Of a stretch of 64,000 nt of DNA, positions 1 through 10,381 are shown piece after piece. This DNA comes from Strongyloides papillosus (Eukaryota > Nematoda > Chromadorea > Rhabditida > Strongyloididae). Below the pieces are notes generated by a model. It made no database searches, was not told the DNA's origin, and was given only the letters and a program-made list of their open reading frames with translations. Both the position numbers and the translations under genes were made by a program. Where the stretch lies: NCBI GenBank assembly GCA_005656395.1, contig SRSI01000073.1, positions 930,001 through 994,000 on the forward strand, written 5' to 3'. Positions within the stretch are counted from its first letter, which is position 1; the number at the start of each line of letters is the position of its first letter.

Positions 1-899
1 ATATCATGTTAGCTATATGTTTTGTTTTTAAATTAATCAATGATGGTAAACGTGAATCTGATACTACTTCGTTCTTATATCTCTTTGTTGCAAATTCAGT
101 TTTTGACATTATACAATGTCTTGCCATAATTATTTTTCAAAAATTTTTACACTGGAAAATATTAGTTCAATTTTTCTTAACTAGTACGTGGATTAAGAGA
201 GTTTTTGGTCCAATTGTCTATATATCTATAATTGGATTAATCCTTGGACACTTGATTACTGTTGTTAATAGATATTGTGCTCTATATTATTATATAACTT
301 TTAAAACTTTCTAAACAAAAAAATTGTGTCTAAGACTGATTTTTCTTCAGTATTGTACACCAATAGTAATACTTTCACATAATGTTTTTTATGAAGCTAA
401 AGTTGTTTATGTTCTATTCTGTGATATTTTTATATTTTCTCTTACTGATAAGTGGATAAATATTGTTAATAATGTTATTTTATTGGTAACTTCTGTAATT
501 TCTGTTATCATAACAACTATTTTAAATATTGTTATTTTCGAAAGTATAATCAAGTAGTAGCTAAAGGATCAGAAAAAGAACGTTCAAAACAATTTCTAAT
601 GTTATCATACATTGTAGTAACAACAATATGTTTAGTTATATTTGCAACTGTACAACTTGCAATATTGTATTTCTCGTATGTTAATAGGATGGATGAACTT
701 ATTTTTATATCTATTACTCTTCTGGATAATACCAACTATAACAATTGTACAGCCAATAATGACATTGGTTATGTCTAAAAGCTTAAGAGATTATTTTTTA
801 TCATTTTACTTTAAAAGATTTTTGGGAAGAAATAATCAGATTTCAAGTACTTCAAATTTAAAAACAACCGTGGCAGTAACTAAGGGAACTAAATTTTAA
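1..899 (+). pseudogene. Serpentine chemoreceptor family 1, pseudogene copy (5' end outside window)
   Basis: This is a seven-helix chemoreceptor copy closely matching the intact gene at 1350-2318; position 1 corresponds to about 1415 there, so the first ~20 codons lie outside the window. Three lesions are visible against the intact copy. The tryptophan codon of the TFWTKK region is a stop (TAA near 312-317). One T is missing from the run near 536-540 (frameshift at the RKYNQ segment). Two bases are missing near 718-724 in the ...TLFW region. The last two add up to three bases, so the C-terminal frame is restored. The first 200 bases differ from the intact copy at only a few positions, so inactivation looks recent. 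Family assignment is to the nematode serpentine (Srg-superfamily-like) receptors by topology and the NRYCAL motif after helix 3; the exact family is uncertain. Confidence 0.85.
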
Positions 900-1114
900 G
901 ACTCAATCAAAAAATTATAAAAATAATTAATTATTGAACTTTTTTCTTAATAAAAGTATCATTACGAAAGATATTTATTAACGAATTTTAGTAAGTATTT
1001 TCTAATTTCTATTTAATTAGTTAACTTATAGCTTAAAATAATGGTATTTTCTGAGTTGAAATATTCTAATAATAGTTATTTATTATTCTTGCTACAAAAT
1101 TATCAAATTAAAAC

Positions 1115-1195
1115 ATAAATGTTATCACACTATGACAAGATATACCTTAAAGAATTATCAAGAAGGATATGTCTGGAAAATATAGAAATAAGACA
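1115..1195 (+). promoter_or_regulatory. Conserved upstream block shared by the two intact family 1 receptors (copy 1)
   Basis: This stretch of about 75-80 bases is shared with 2810-2885. Common pieces are ATAAATGTTATCA, AATATACCTTAAAG-like and GTCTGGAAAATA. In both places it lies about 215-240 bases upstream of the receptor start, while the surrounding DNA is less alike. It could be a promoter module or residual duplication homology. Nothing else is recognisable in 900-1349. Confidence 0.45.
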
Positions 1196-1349
1196 ACTTT
1201 CTAATTTAAATAACACACTATTTTCTTTCATATAAAATCAACTGGATATTTTATGAAGTATTTCCTTTTTCTAAATTTAAAATAAAAAGATAGAAGTTTT
1301 TTTTCCATAATTTTTTAAATCTTAAAATTAATATATGACTTTTTTAGAT

Positions 1350-2318
1350 ATGGACATACCAATAATTGATGGAATTTTTTTAGTATTTCAATTTTTCTGG
1401 TATATTTTATATATCATGTTAGCTATATGTTTTGTTTTTAAATTAATCAATGATGGTAAACGTGAATCTGATACTACTTCGTTCTTATATCACTTTGTTG
1501 CAAATTCAGTTTTTGACATTGTACAATCTCTTGCTATAATTGTTTTTCAAAAATTTTTACACTGGAAAATATTAGTTCAATTTTTCTTAACTAGTACGTG
1601 GATTAAGAGAGTTTATGGTCCAATTGGCTATATATCTATAATTGGATTAATCCTTGGACATTTAATTGCCGTAGTTAACAGATATTGTGCCCTATATCAT
1701 TGTATAACTTTTAGAACTTTTTGGACAAAAAAAACATGTCTAAGACTAATATTTCTTCAATATTGTACACCAATAGTAATACTTTCACATAATGTTTTTT
1801 ATGAAGCTAAAGTTGTTTATGTTCCATTCTTTGATATTTTTATATTTTCTCTTACTGATAAGTGGATAAATATTGTTAATAATGTTATTTTTGTGGGAAT
1901 TTCAGTGATTTCTGCTATTATAACAGCTACGTTAAATATTGTTATTTTTCGGAAGTATAACCAAGTAGTAGCTAAAGGATCAGGAAAAGAACGTTCAAAA
2001 CGATTTTTAATGTTATCATACATGGCAGTAACAACAATATGCTTAATTATATTTGCAATTGAACAACTTGTAAGATTATACTTTTCAATTAGTAAAAAGA
2101 ATGATGGACTTATTATAATATCATTTACTCTTTTCTGGATTATACCATCTTTAACAATCATGCAGCCAATAATGACACTAATTATGTCTAAAAACTTAAG
2201 AGATTATTTTTTATCATTTTACTTTAATAGATGTTTGCCAATAAAAAAACAGATTGCAAGTAGCACTAATTTTAGAACAACCCTGGTAGTGACTAAAGGA
2301 AAAAATTTTAAAGTCTAA
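1350..2318 (+). CDS. Serpentine chemoreceptor, family 1 (Srg-superfamily-like), intact
   Basis: Predicted seven-transmembrane chemoreceptor of 322 residues, expected in the ciliary membrane of sensory neurons if it behaves like nematode family members. The open frame could start at 1335. I prefer ATG 1350 because TTTTTTAG, a typical acceptor, ends two bases before it, and the neighbour at 3048 begins at the same place (MSIPIYDG versus MDIPIIDG). Helix 1 spans roughly residues 8-32. Helix 3 ends in NRYC at 110-113, the position of the DRY box in rhodopsin-like receptors. The last helix contains PIMTLIMSKNLRDYF, also shared with the neighbour. The tail is short and basic. No intron is seen. It lies in a head-to-tail array with 1-899 and 3048-4031. 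The ligand is unknown and the subfamily name is uncertain. Confidence 0.85.
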   Translation: MDIPIIDGIFLVFQFFWYILYIMLAICFVFKLINDGKRESDTTSFLYHFVANSVFDIVQSLAIIVFQKFLHWKILVQFFLTSTWIKRVYGPIGYISIIGLILGHLIAVVNRYCALYHCITFRTFWTKKTCLRLIFLQYCTPIVILSHNVFYEAKVVYVPFFDIFIFSLTDKWINIVNNVIFVGISVISAIITATLNIVIFRKYNQVVAKGSGKERSKRFLMLSYMAVTTICLIIFAIEQLVRLYFSISKKNDGLIIISFTLFWIIPSLTIMQPIMTLIMSKNLRDYFLSFYFNRCLPIKKQIASSTNFRTTLVVTKGKNFKV

Positions 2319-2464
2319 TCAAAAAATTATATAAGATATTATATTATTAGACTTATTAGTGTCTGCAATATTTAAATAAAAATATTATTTTACGGTAATT
2401 AGTTTTATTATGACAATTTTCATTGTGTTAGTTATTATTAAATAAAGAATATTTAATAAATAAA

Positions 2465-2541
2465 ACAATTTAGTCTTCACCTAAAATAATAGACTTTGAT
2501 GTTAAACTAATAGCTTTAGCTATTATCAAGGTTAAAACAGT
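2465..2541. repeat. Interspersed repeat with conserved 7-bp hairpin (copy 1)
   Basis: About 77 bases are alignable along their whole length with 49864-49942. Both contain TTTAGTCTT near the left end and AACAGT at the right end. In the middle is a perfect stem TAATAGC / GCTATTA around a TTTA loop (2508-2525). The distant copy keeps the stem with a base-pair exchange (TCATAGC / GCTATGA). It lies about 150 bases downstream of the receptor stop. It could be a structured RNA or a small mobile repeat. Confidence 0.5.
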
Positions 2542-2723
2542 ATCAAAATTTTTTCTTAACAACAGTATTGTTGAGAAAGATATTTAGATAATTATTAATT
2601 AATTAGAAAAAAATTTTTCATTACTAATAGTTTATTTAATTTATAGGTTAAAGTAAATATGTTTTCTAATATAAATTATTATAATAATTGTCGTTATTAT
2701 CATGATAATAAATTTATAAGTTT

Positions 2724-2789
2724 AGAGAAAAATAATGGCGCCAGTAAAAACTTCTTACTAAACATTAGCGACCATTATTTTTTCTTCCA
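2724..2789. repeat. Small foldback repeat
   Basis: Arms AGAAAAATAATGGCGCC (left) and GGTCGCTAATG-side GACCATTATTTTTTCT (right) are imperfect inverted copies separated by about 25 bases. This gives a potential hairpin in an otherwise featureless receptor intergenic region (2319-3047). It is probably a MITE remnant. Confidence 0.45.
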
Positions 2790-2809
2790 ACATAATATTA
2801 AATTATAAT

Positions 2810-2885
2810 ATAAATGTTATCATACCAAGACACAATATACCTTAAAGTATTATGAGAAAAAATAAGTCTGGAAAATAAACAAATA
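2810..2885 (+). promoter_or_regulatory. Conserved upstream block shared by the two intact family 1 receptors (copy 2)
   Basis: This is the counterpart of 1115-1195, placed about 240 bases before the ATG at 3048. The shared order of short identical words (AAATGTTATCA, TATACCTTAAAG, GTCTGGAAAATA) suggests a retained promoter segment from the tandem duplication. Confidence 0.45.
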
Positions 2886-3047
2886 AAAAAGTTTTTTAAC
2901 TTGAAATCTCACAGGTTTTTCTTTCCTACAAAATTAACTGAATATTTAATAAAGCATTTTCATTTCTAGATTTAGAAATAAGAAATTCTAAAAAATTTTT
3001 TCTGTAATTTTTCAATATAAATAATTAATATTTATCTTTTTTTAGAT

Positions 3048-4031
3048 ATGTCAATACCAATATATGATGGAATTTTTCTGATTATACAGTTTTTTTGTTA
3101 TGTTTTATATATCCTGTTAGTTATATGCTTTTCTGTTAAGATTCACAAAGATAAGAAGATTAGCTGCGATACAACATCATTTGTGTATCATTTTATTGCA
3201 AATTCATTTTTTGATTTTCTACAAGTTTTTGATGTTATTGTGTTTCAGAAGTTTTTGCACTGGGACATATTGATACCATTTTATTTATCTGATCCATGGT
3301 TTATTACATTGTATCTACCAGTTGCTTATGTCTCTATTTCTGGTTCAGTTCTAGGATTATTAATTAATGTCGTTAATAGATATTGTGCTTTGTGCCATAT
3401 TTCATTTTTTAAAAATTTTTGGACAAAGTCAACGAGTCTAAAGCTTATTTTTCTTCAATTCCTCCTACCAATATTAGCATTTTCATATAGTTATCCTCAT
3501 AAAGCTTATGTTGCTTATGTTCCATCTTTTAATTTTTATGCACTGAGTCTTAAAAATAACTTGGTGGCTCTTATGAATAATGCACTTTTAATGGGAATCT
3601 CTATGATTGCTGCTATCATAACAACTATTTTAAATATTATCATCCTTCGTAATTACAAAAAATTAGTAGTTAACAAATCAAGAAAAGAATCTTCAAAGCT
3701 GTTTACAATGTTTTTTTATATGGTAATAACAACATTATGTTTGTTTTCATTGGCTTTTGAACAACTTATTAGACTATGTTTTGTTATTGTTGGTTACAAA
3801 GAAGGAGTTTACCATTTAACATATGCACTTTTTTGGATATTACCAATATTAACAATGGTGCAACCCATAATAACATTAATTATGTCTAGAAGCTTAAGAG
3901 AATATTTTCTATTATTTTATTTTAAAAGATTTTTGCCAAGAAAAAGACAAGTAGATCAAACTAAGATGACAAGAATAAATGATACAAGAAATCAAACAAA
4001 AAATCAAACTTCTAAAAAAATAACCATGTAG
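3048..4031 (+). CDS. Serpentine chemoreceptor, family 1 (Srg-superfamily-like), intact
   Basis: Predicted seven-helix chemoreceptor, 327 residues, a diverged tandem paralogue of 1350-2318. ATG 3048 follows a TTTTTTTAG acceptor-like site by two bases; no upstream in-frame start is needed. NRYC lies at residues 110-113. QPIITLIMSRSLREYF in the last helix and tail matches its neighbours. The tail is longer and hydrophilic, with several N/Q/T/K residues (TRNQTKNQTSKK). It is a single exon, and the whole reading frame is intact. By family knowledge it would act as a G-protein-coupled chemosensory receptor; ligand and neuron cannot be read from sequence. Confidence 0.87.
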   Translation: MSIPIYDGIFLIIQFFCYVLYILLVICFSVKIHKDKKISCDTTSFVYHFIANSFFDFLQVFDVIVFQKFLHWDILIPFYLSDPWFITLYLPVAYVSISGSVLGLLINVVNRYCALCHISFFKNFWTKSTSLKLIFLQFLLPILAFSYSYPHKAYVAYVPSFNFYALSLKNNLVALMNNALLMGISMIAAIITTILNIIILRNYKKLVVNKSRKESSKLFTMFFYMVITTLCLFSLAFEQLIRLCFVIVGYKEGVYHLTYALFWILPILTMVQPIITLIMSRSLREYFLLFYFKRFLPRKRQVDQTKMTRINDTRNQTKNQTSKKITM

Positions 4032-5077
4032 AATAAATAATTATCAAACTTTGAAATGAGAAACTTTTATCTCAATAATATTGTTGTTTAGATGAACATT
4101 TAATAAAGTGCTATAAAGTTAATTTTAGAAATATTTTTAATTATAGATAATTTATTATTAAAAACAACATTAATTATTATGAAAGTTTATACATTAAAAA
4201 AATGATAAAACTGTTGGAAATAGTTAAAAATTTTAGCAAAGAATCCCATTTCTTTTACATGTTTTTATTTTAAAAATAATTTCCTCTCTTGTAATGTAAA
4301 TGAACTTTATTGTTGATGAAAAACCACTAATAAAAAATAAAAATAAATCTCTTATCTATACAGACGTTACTAAATAAACAATAAATAAATGTTTATAAAC
4401 AAAAAACGACTCATATCAATCTTTTTTATCATTTTAATTATATTATTAAAAAAATTTCTTAGTAATAATATTATTAATTTTTTTGGTATTGTATGAATAA
4501 TTCTATGAGTCTATATTTTGACTTAATAACAATAAAACTCTATTAAATTAATCAAACCACCTTTTTAAACTATACGAAGTGCGATAATTTCTATATCCCA
4601 TAAAGAAGTATCACTAGAGAAATTACTATAATACAATTATCTTTTATTATTTTTTCCCAATATATTTTAATTATGATATCAATGATAGTTACATCATTTA
4701 AATATCATTTCACTATGAGACTCATTACGATTACAACAATAAAAAGTTGAAATACTATCTCCCCACAAGAAATTGTGGTTTTTACTAGAATCATGATTGT
4801 TTTAAAACGGCTTTTGTTAATACATATACTTATTTAATAACATTTCATCAAACAGGCTTTTTCAAAACTATGACCTTAGCTTTGTTTTAACTTTACATAC
4901 CTTTATAATATATTTTATACATGCTAACAATGATGTAGATTATTTTATTTTTCATCTTTCCCTTTTACCCCTTTATGTCATTGAAATTTTGTCATCGTCA
5001 TTTAATTTTTATTACTATGACTAGTTAGAAAAATAAATATTTTATTTGTAGACATTTGGTTTTGGAAAGCAGTCTAA
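4032..5077. other. Gene-free A+T-rich stretch upstream of the SPSB gene
   Basis: No convincing coding exon, RNA gene or repeat was seen. The last ~100 bases contain a TTTATTTGTAG acceptor-like site (5043-5053), which could be a trans-splice or 5' UTR intron acceptor for the following gene. Confidence 0.4.
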
Positions 5078-6370
5078 ATGATGGGACAAACACCTTCCAG
5101 AAATGAGACCAGAAATGAATCAAGAAACGAATCTAGAAATACGGTTTTAGGTGGAACGTCTCCTGATCCTAATAGAGAAGAGGCAAGTCTTTTTGGTGAG
5201 TTTGTGTTTTAATATTCTAAGTAAACTTTATCGTATAATTCCCTAACTTGTAATAATTTTAAGATTTTATTCCAGAAGATAATGAATTTGGGCAGAATGG
5301 CAGAGGCGTAGGTGCAGGAGATGGATCACAAAACCCCTCAAGTATAGCAATTCGAAATAGACTGGCCTATAGATTTAGTCTCCATCGGATACATCAAAAT
5401 CTACTGCAGTTTAACAGGCAACCTCCATCTCAGGGATCTTCAGTAGAAACTTCCAGACGACAGCTTAAGCTTTCTTGTAAATTAGGAGATGATGTAAGTT
5501 TCTAAAAATATTATAATCTCTTTTATTATAAAATATTATCTTAAGGAATACAAGGAGTACTATGATGCTGATATAGGGTACCCAGAAAAATTTAAAATTA
5601 TAATAGAAGGAGGACCACCGGACAGAAAAGTAATGGAGGAGCATGCATGGAATCCAAATGATAGCTCTCTTAATATATATGTCAAAGACGATGATCCATT
5701 AACACTTCACAGGAATCCAGTGGCACAGAGTACAGATTGTATTCGTGGGAAAGTTGGATTTAAAAAAGGTTTCCATGTTTGGAAAATTACATGGCCACTT
5801 AGACAACGTGGTACTCATGCTGTTATTGGTGTTGCCACTAAGAATGCGCGTCTTCAGTCAGTTGGGTATACGTCATTAATTGGGTCTACAGTTGATTCAT
5901 ATGGATGGGATATCGTACGACTGAAGTGTAGTCATGATGGTAGAAATAATGTACACTGGGGTTATCCAAATGAAAACTGGAATAATTATCTAGGTATTGG
6001 GGAGTCTTTTTCAGTTCCTGAGTCGATTTACTGTATTCTTGATATGGATGAAGGATACATGGCATTTGCAACGGAAGAAGAATATCTTGGAGTGGCATTT
6101 AGAGGACTCAGAGGGAAGGAGTTATTCCCTATCGTTAGTGCTGTATGGGGACATTGTGAAATCACTATGGAATATATGGGTGGCGTTCCTCGTATGTTTT
6201 ACTTTTTTAAATTATTATGACTGTTAATTATTTTGTTTTTAGCTGAGGCACCATCATTGATGTCGACCTGTCGTAGGGCGATTCGTAGTCATGTGGGAAG
6301 AAGAAATCTTTACAAGATATTTGATCTTGATTTACCCAATAGTTGTATTGAGTATTTGTTATATAAATAA
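5078..6370 (+). CDS. SPSB: SPRY-domain SOCS-box protein (SPSB / gustavus orthologue)
   Basis: Four exons: 5078-5195, 5276-5493, 5546-6191 and 6243-6370, giving 369 residues; all joins keep frame. The family is the substrate-recognition subunit of Elongin B/C-Cullin ubiquitin ligases, binding short peptide motifs through the SPRY domain. Visible hallmarks: HAWNPNDSSLNI, HRNPVAQSTDCIRGKVGF, HVWKITWPLRQRGTHAVIGV, LDMDEGYMAF, YLGVAFRGLRGKELFPIVSA and VWGHCEI. The C-terminal SOCS box follows (TCRRAIRSHVGRRNLYKIF...YLLYK). The SPRY region covers about residues 140-330. The N-terminal ~110 residues are longer and more hydrophilic than in the usual ~265-residue vertebrate proteins, with an NETRNESRNESRN repeat at the very start. 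It is a slow-evolving gene amid chemoreceptors, which suggests it is not part of their array functionally. Confidence 0.96.
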
Positions 6371-7009
6371 ATCCTAGATTTAGGATTTAGTTAATTTTCA
6401 TTAACCATTAAAGTTGTTAAAATTAATTTAAATTGCTTCAGCCAAATACATTTAATCTGTATAGTCAGGCAATTGTAAGAGTTTAAGAATAAATATTTTT
6501 ATATTACTGTAATAATGTTAGTGTTTTTTTGTTTTCTATTTTTAAAAAATAATAATAGTGTTTATAACAAGGAAAATACTTTTAGATTAATTAATAAAAG
6601 AGTAAAAAAATGGGTTAGGCATGCAATCTTATAGTAAAAATACATGTGAAGACAAAATTGTACTTAAACAATTCGTCTTTCATTTTTTTTTAAATTTCAT
6701 TCTTGCTTATTAAAATGATTATTTAGTTTAATTTGAGAGATAATAGATATTCCTAACGGAATTTTTTTTAGCTATCTAAGTCCCATGGTATATATTTACA
6801 TATTTACAATTATTTGTTTAACGTGTAAACCGTTTTTTAAATAAAGAAGATAATTCTACAAATACATTTTATTTTTATTGGCATTGTTGATTTGTCTACA
6901 ATGATTTCCAACGATTATCTTTTAAAGACTTTTACAGTGAAAAATTTTTCTAGATTTTTTTAGAAACTCGACGGACAAAAATAATATTTTTATACTTTTA
7001 GTAAATTCG
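6371..7009. other. SPSB 3' flank, no gene seen
   Basis: A+T-rich. AATAAA-like signals occur soon after the stop (near 6486-6492). No further exon or RNA gene could be supported. Confidence 0.4.
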
Positions 7010-7612
7010 ATAATTACTGCTTCTGTCATTCGATGTGAATAAATAGTTTTTAACAGATATTAAGCTATATGCAAGCCTTTAATTTAAAAAAGCGACAAAT
7101 ACAATATCATTATAATTATGTTGTTTACATTTTTTGTGCAAGTATTACTTCTTGTATATAGTTTCTGTTTCCTGTAAAAAGTTTTTATGTTGAAGATTAT
7201 GATTTTTGTGCTTATACCATTTAGTTATGAACGTTTTGAAATAATATTATAACATTTGTTATATTAAAATTTTTAAAAAATATTACAATATATAAAAATT
7301 TAGTAATTTTCAGAAGTTTAGTAAGATAGTTGATAGTATAAGCTTAAAAGAATGAAAAAAAAAGTATTTGATGATATTTTTTATGGTTTTAATAACATTG
7401 CATTTATTGGTATCTTTAATTGAGCAAATAACATGGTTTATGTTTCAAATTCTTTAATAAAAACATGGAACTTTTTTCATAGTTTTTTTTATTATGATGA
7501 GATATTGCCAATATTTAGTATAGTTTAGCCAATTGAAAGACTTATCATGTATAAACCTATACGGTAATATTTTTTATCATTTTATATTTAACCTTTATTG
7601 GAAAAAAATTTT
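7010..7612 (+). pseudogene. Old relic of a family 1 serpentine chemoreceptor
   Basis: Pieces of the receptor can be read in order on the plus strand but in different frames with stops. A NRY-stop-AIC segment lies near 7050-7075 (compare NRYCALCH). A KSFYVEDYDF-like segment lies near 7180-7205. An IFQKFSKIVDS-like segment is near 7310-7345. A clear helix 6 follows near 7370-7455 (FFMVLITLHLLVSLIEQ against FYMVITTLCLFSLAFEQ). The last helix lies near 7505-7590 (ILPIFSIV-stop-PIERLIM against ILPILTMVQPIITLIM). The parent family is the array at 1-4031, so the SPSB gene now lies inside the former array. Many frameshifts mark it as much older than the pseudogene at 1-899. Confidence 0.8.
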
Positions 7613-8751
7613 AAAGTAGGAGGTAGTTATTATCGTATTTAGCGGTAGAGATTTCCCAGAAAATATGTTTATCATTAATTTAATTAGTTAAAATTGTTAA
7701 AAACACTAGTAAAAAATTTAATCTTTACCATAATATATGTAGTACTTAAATTTTATAACTATTAACAAGTTTTGATATTATAGCAATTAATGATAAGTTT
7801 ATTTAGTAGTTTGACATTACTTCTAGCCTTCCTTGAGTAGTCTGGCTCAGCACAGGGTGAATAAAAACTAAGATGGTAGAATTATGTAGGTTAGGAGTAG
7901 AATAATAGAAGTTTAGTGTATGCTGAACTTGAAAGATGATTATTGTTGTAATTTTTTCGTCTTTATCAACATTTCTTTTATTAAACCTCTATCATCTTTG
8001 GATATTCATAAGATAGCCTCATCTACCATACATTGGGGATAATAAAATATGCAATATTAAACTATTAATTCTTGTATATAAGAGAAAACATAATTTTTGC
8101 AGCATTTTATGTATCTACTTTAGAAAATAAGCAATATTTGCTTTTTTTAAGGAGGAAATATGCAATTTTTGCTTTATTTATATTCTATATTCGTAAGAAA
8201 ACCACGATTTATCCCATAATTTAGCCGTACTATGGTATAAATATGTAATTTCTGCCTCACTTTGTTTAGTTATTGTAAGAGAATCTGTATTCCTGGTATA
8301 ATCGTGTATATTGTTAAAATCAAATATGTTACTTTGACATTTTCTATGCTTTTTTATAAGGAGTTATCTAATTTGTTATGTAATTTGCCTAGAATTACGT
8401 GAAATATTGTGATTTTTGTCTATTTTTTGCCATTTTATGAATGACAGCCTGTAGTTTTAATGAAATACTGTAAATTATTACAAAAAAATAGAGAAAAATT
8501 TTTTGTTATGTTTTAAAGAAAAGGACAAAAATGTCAAACAGTACAAATTAAAGACAAAAAAAAATACATTTTTTTTTAAATTGTGATGAATAAATAATTT
8601 ACTAAAATTTAAAATATGAATGTTTTGCAATTGTAATGAAAAATAATTCGATATATTTACATGTTTAATTATAAAAAATTAAAATAACAAATCGTTAAAT
8701 CTTTTCGTAATTTCTAGAATGTTAGAAAATAGTTTGATTAGATTTAAATTA
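7613..8751. other. Gene-free stretch
   Basis: No reading frame with family resemblance was found. There is a locally less A+T-rich patch near 7830-7870 and short repeated words such as ATATGCAATTTTTGC (about 8048 and 8158), but no repeat or element could be delimited. Confidence 0.35.
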
Positions 8752-9245
8752 CAGTAGACTCTCGATTATCCGAACCCCTCGGGACCAAGGGTAGTTCGGA
8801 TAACTAAAATTTCGGATAATCGAACATGAATAAAAAAAATATAATTTTCAATTTTTACATAGAAAATAACTCATTTCATATCGGTATAGATATTAAATGT
8901 CAATTTTTTTAATAAATATACGAAACAAAAAATTATTTAGTCTTAAAGAAATCCCTTTTTTTGAGTTAAGTTAGATTGTCTTTTTTGAAACTAAGTTTTT
9001 TCTAATTTCTTAATACATAGCTGTCCTATTAATTCGAAAAAATTGGAATTTTATAGATGTTTTATTTAAAATCAGTACTTTATATATTTTACACATGTAC
9101 AAAAGAAAGCATCCCTTTGCCTAAAGTAATTAATTGAATATTTTTTATGTATAAAATTTTAAATTTATAAATTTTTGTAAAAATTACTCCGTTCGGTTAA
9201 CCGAGAGTTCGGTTAATCAAGGTTCGGATAATCGAGAGTCCACTG
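8752..9245. mobile_element. Pogo/Tigger-type non-autonomous DNA transposon, 494 bp
   Basis: Terminal inverted repeats CAGTAGACTCTCGATTATCC (left) and, reading inward from the right, CAGTGGACTCTCGATTATCC. Both are flanked by TA (8750-8751 and 9246-9247), the target duplication of Tc1/mariner/pogo elements. The CAGT...CTCGATTATCCGA type of end is typical of pogo/Tigger elements. Internal sub-repeats of the same word (AGTTCGGATAAC, ATTTCGGATAATCG, CCGAGAGTTCGG, GGTTCGGATAATCGAG) lie near both ends. No transposase coding is visible. Confidence 0.88.
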
Positions 9246-10381
9246 TACCTAAAAATAAAATAAGTAGTTACTTAGATGTATACAACTTAAAAATGTGTGT
9301 TTTCTTTAGTAATACAAATATATGTTTTATTAATTACAAATAATTTTTAGACTAATTTTTTTAAGAAATCAAAACAATGCTAGTAATGTTTATCGAATAA
9401 TTATTTTTCAAGAATTGGTCAAAATACTTCAATATGTTTATGCGGATTTTTTAATAAAAATTCTACACATTAAAACAATTTCTAAATTTAATTTTTATAA
9501 TTTTTTGCCACAGGCATTAAAAATACCATCTGTTTTAAAAAAATTTTTTTTGTGCTATAACTACTTTTTTATTATAAATTCAACATATTAAAAATAAATT
9601 TTGTACTTTGATTTCCGGTAATTTATCAAGTCATCGGGATAAACTAAAAGTAGTATGAGATTATTGGAAAATAAAAGTGTAAATAACACAAATTACATAA
9701 TAAAAATTTTATTATTTTAGATATTCATAATAAGAGTCTTAAAAATGGAAGGGATATTCAATTTCTTTAATTGACATCATTTAAAGGAAATTAAAATAAT
9801 GTCGTTTTTATTAAATAAACGTTAAATTTATTTTAAAAAACGTAGCAGACATAATGTTCTTTATTTATTATTTTATTATTCTGGCTTAACAACAATATTA
9901 TCTTATGTTGAGATATATATCTATAAAATGGTTATATCTCATCATCACTTCTTTATTTAAATAAGAAACACTTTTTATAGAAATTATTTTAATTTCATTT
10001 CTATGAAACATAAATTACAAATATATAACTCATTCTGAAGTTATTAATAAAATTTAAAGTTAAAGCGCATTGATAAACAGAGTTCTAATGTTCATAATAA
10101 ATTTCTTACTTATTTTAGAATTGTGATTTCTACAAATTAATTAATATATTAAAAATCAAAATAGTCTTTCCGTTTCTATAAGACAAGAATTTGTAGTTGT
10201 TAGTTAAACGAAAGTTTATATGATTTCAAATAATTTCTTTAAACTATAAATTGTATCCTTTTGTGATTACCTATTAATAAATGATAAAAAAAACATTACT
10301 TTTATTATCAATAATTTTTACAGATTTATGAGACAACTTTTCTAACGATATATATTAGATTTGTCTTTTAAAATAATTGAT

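Noticed and set aside
1335..1349. Upstream ATG at 1335 as start of the family 1 receptor
   Set aside because: An acceptor-like TTTTTTAG lies between it and ATG 1350, and the neighbour gene has no equivalent codons; 1350 is preferred.
5886..6098. Minus-strand frame across the SPSB gene
   Set aside because: Antisense shadow of the strongly conserved SPRY exon.
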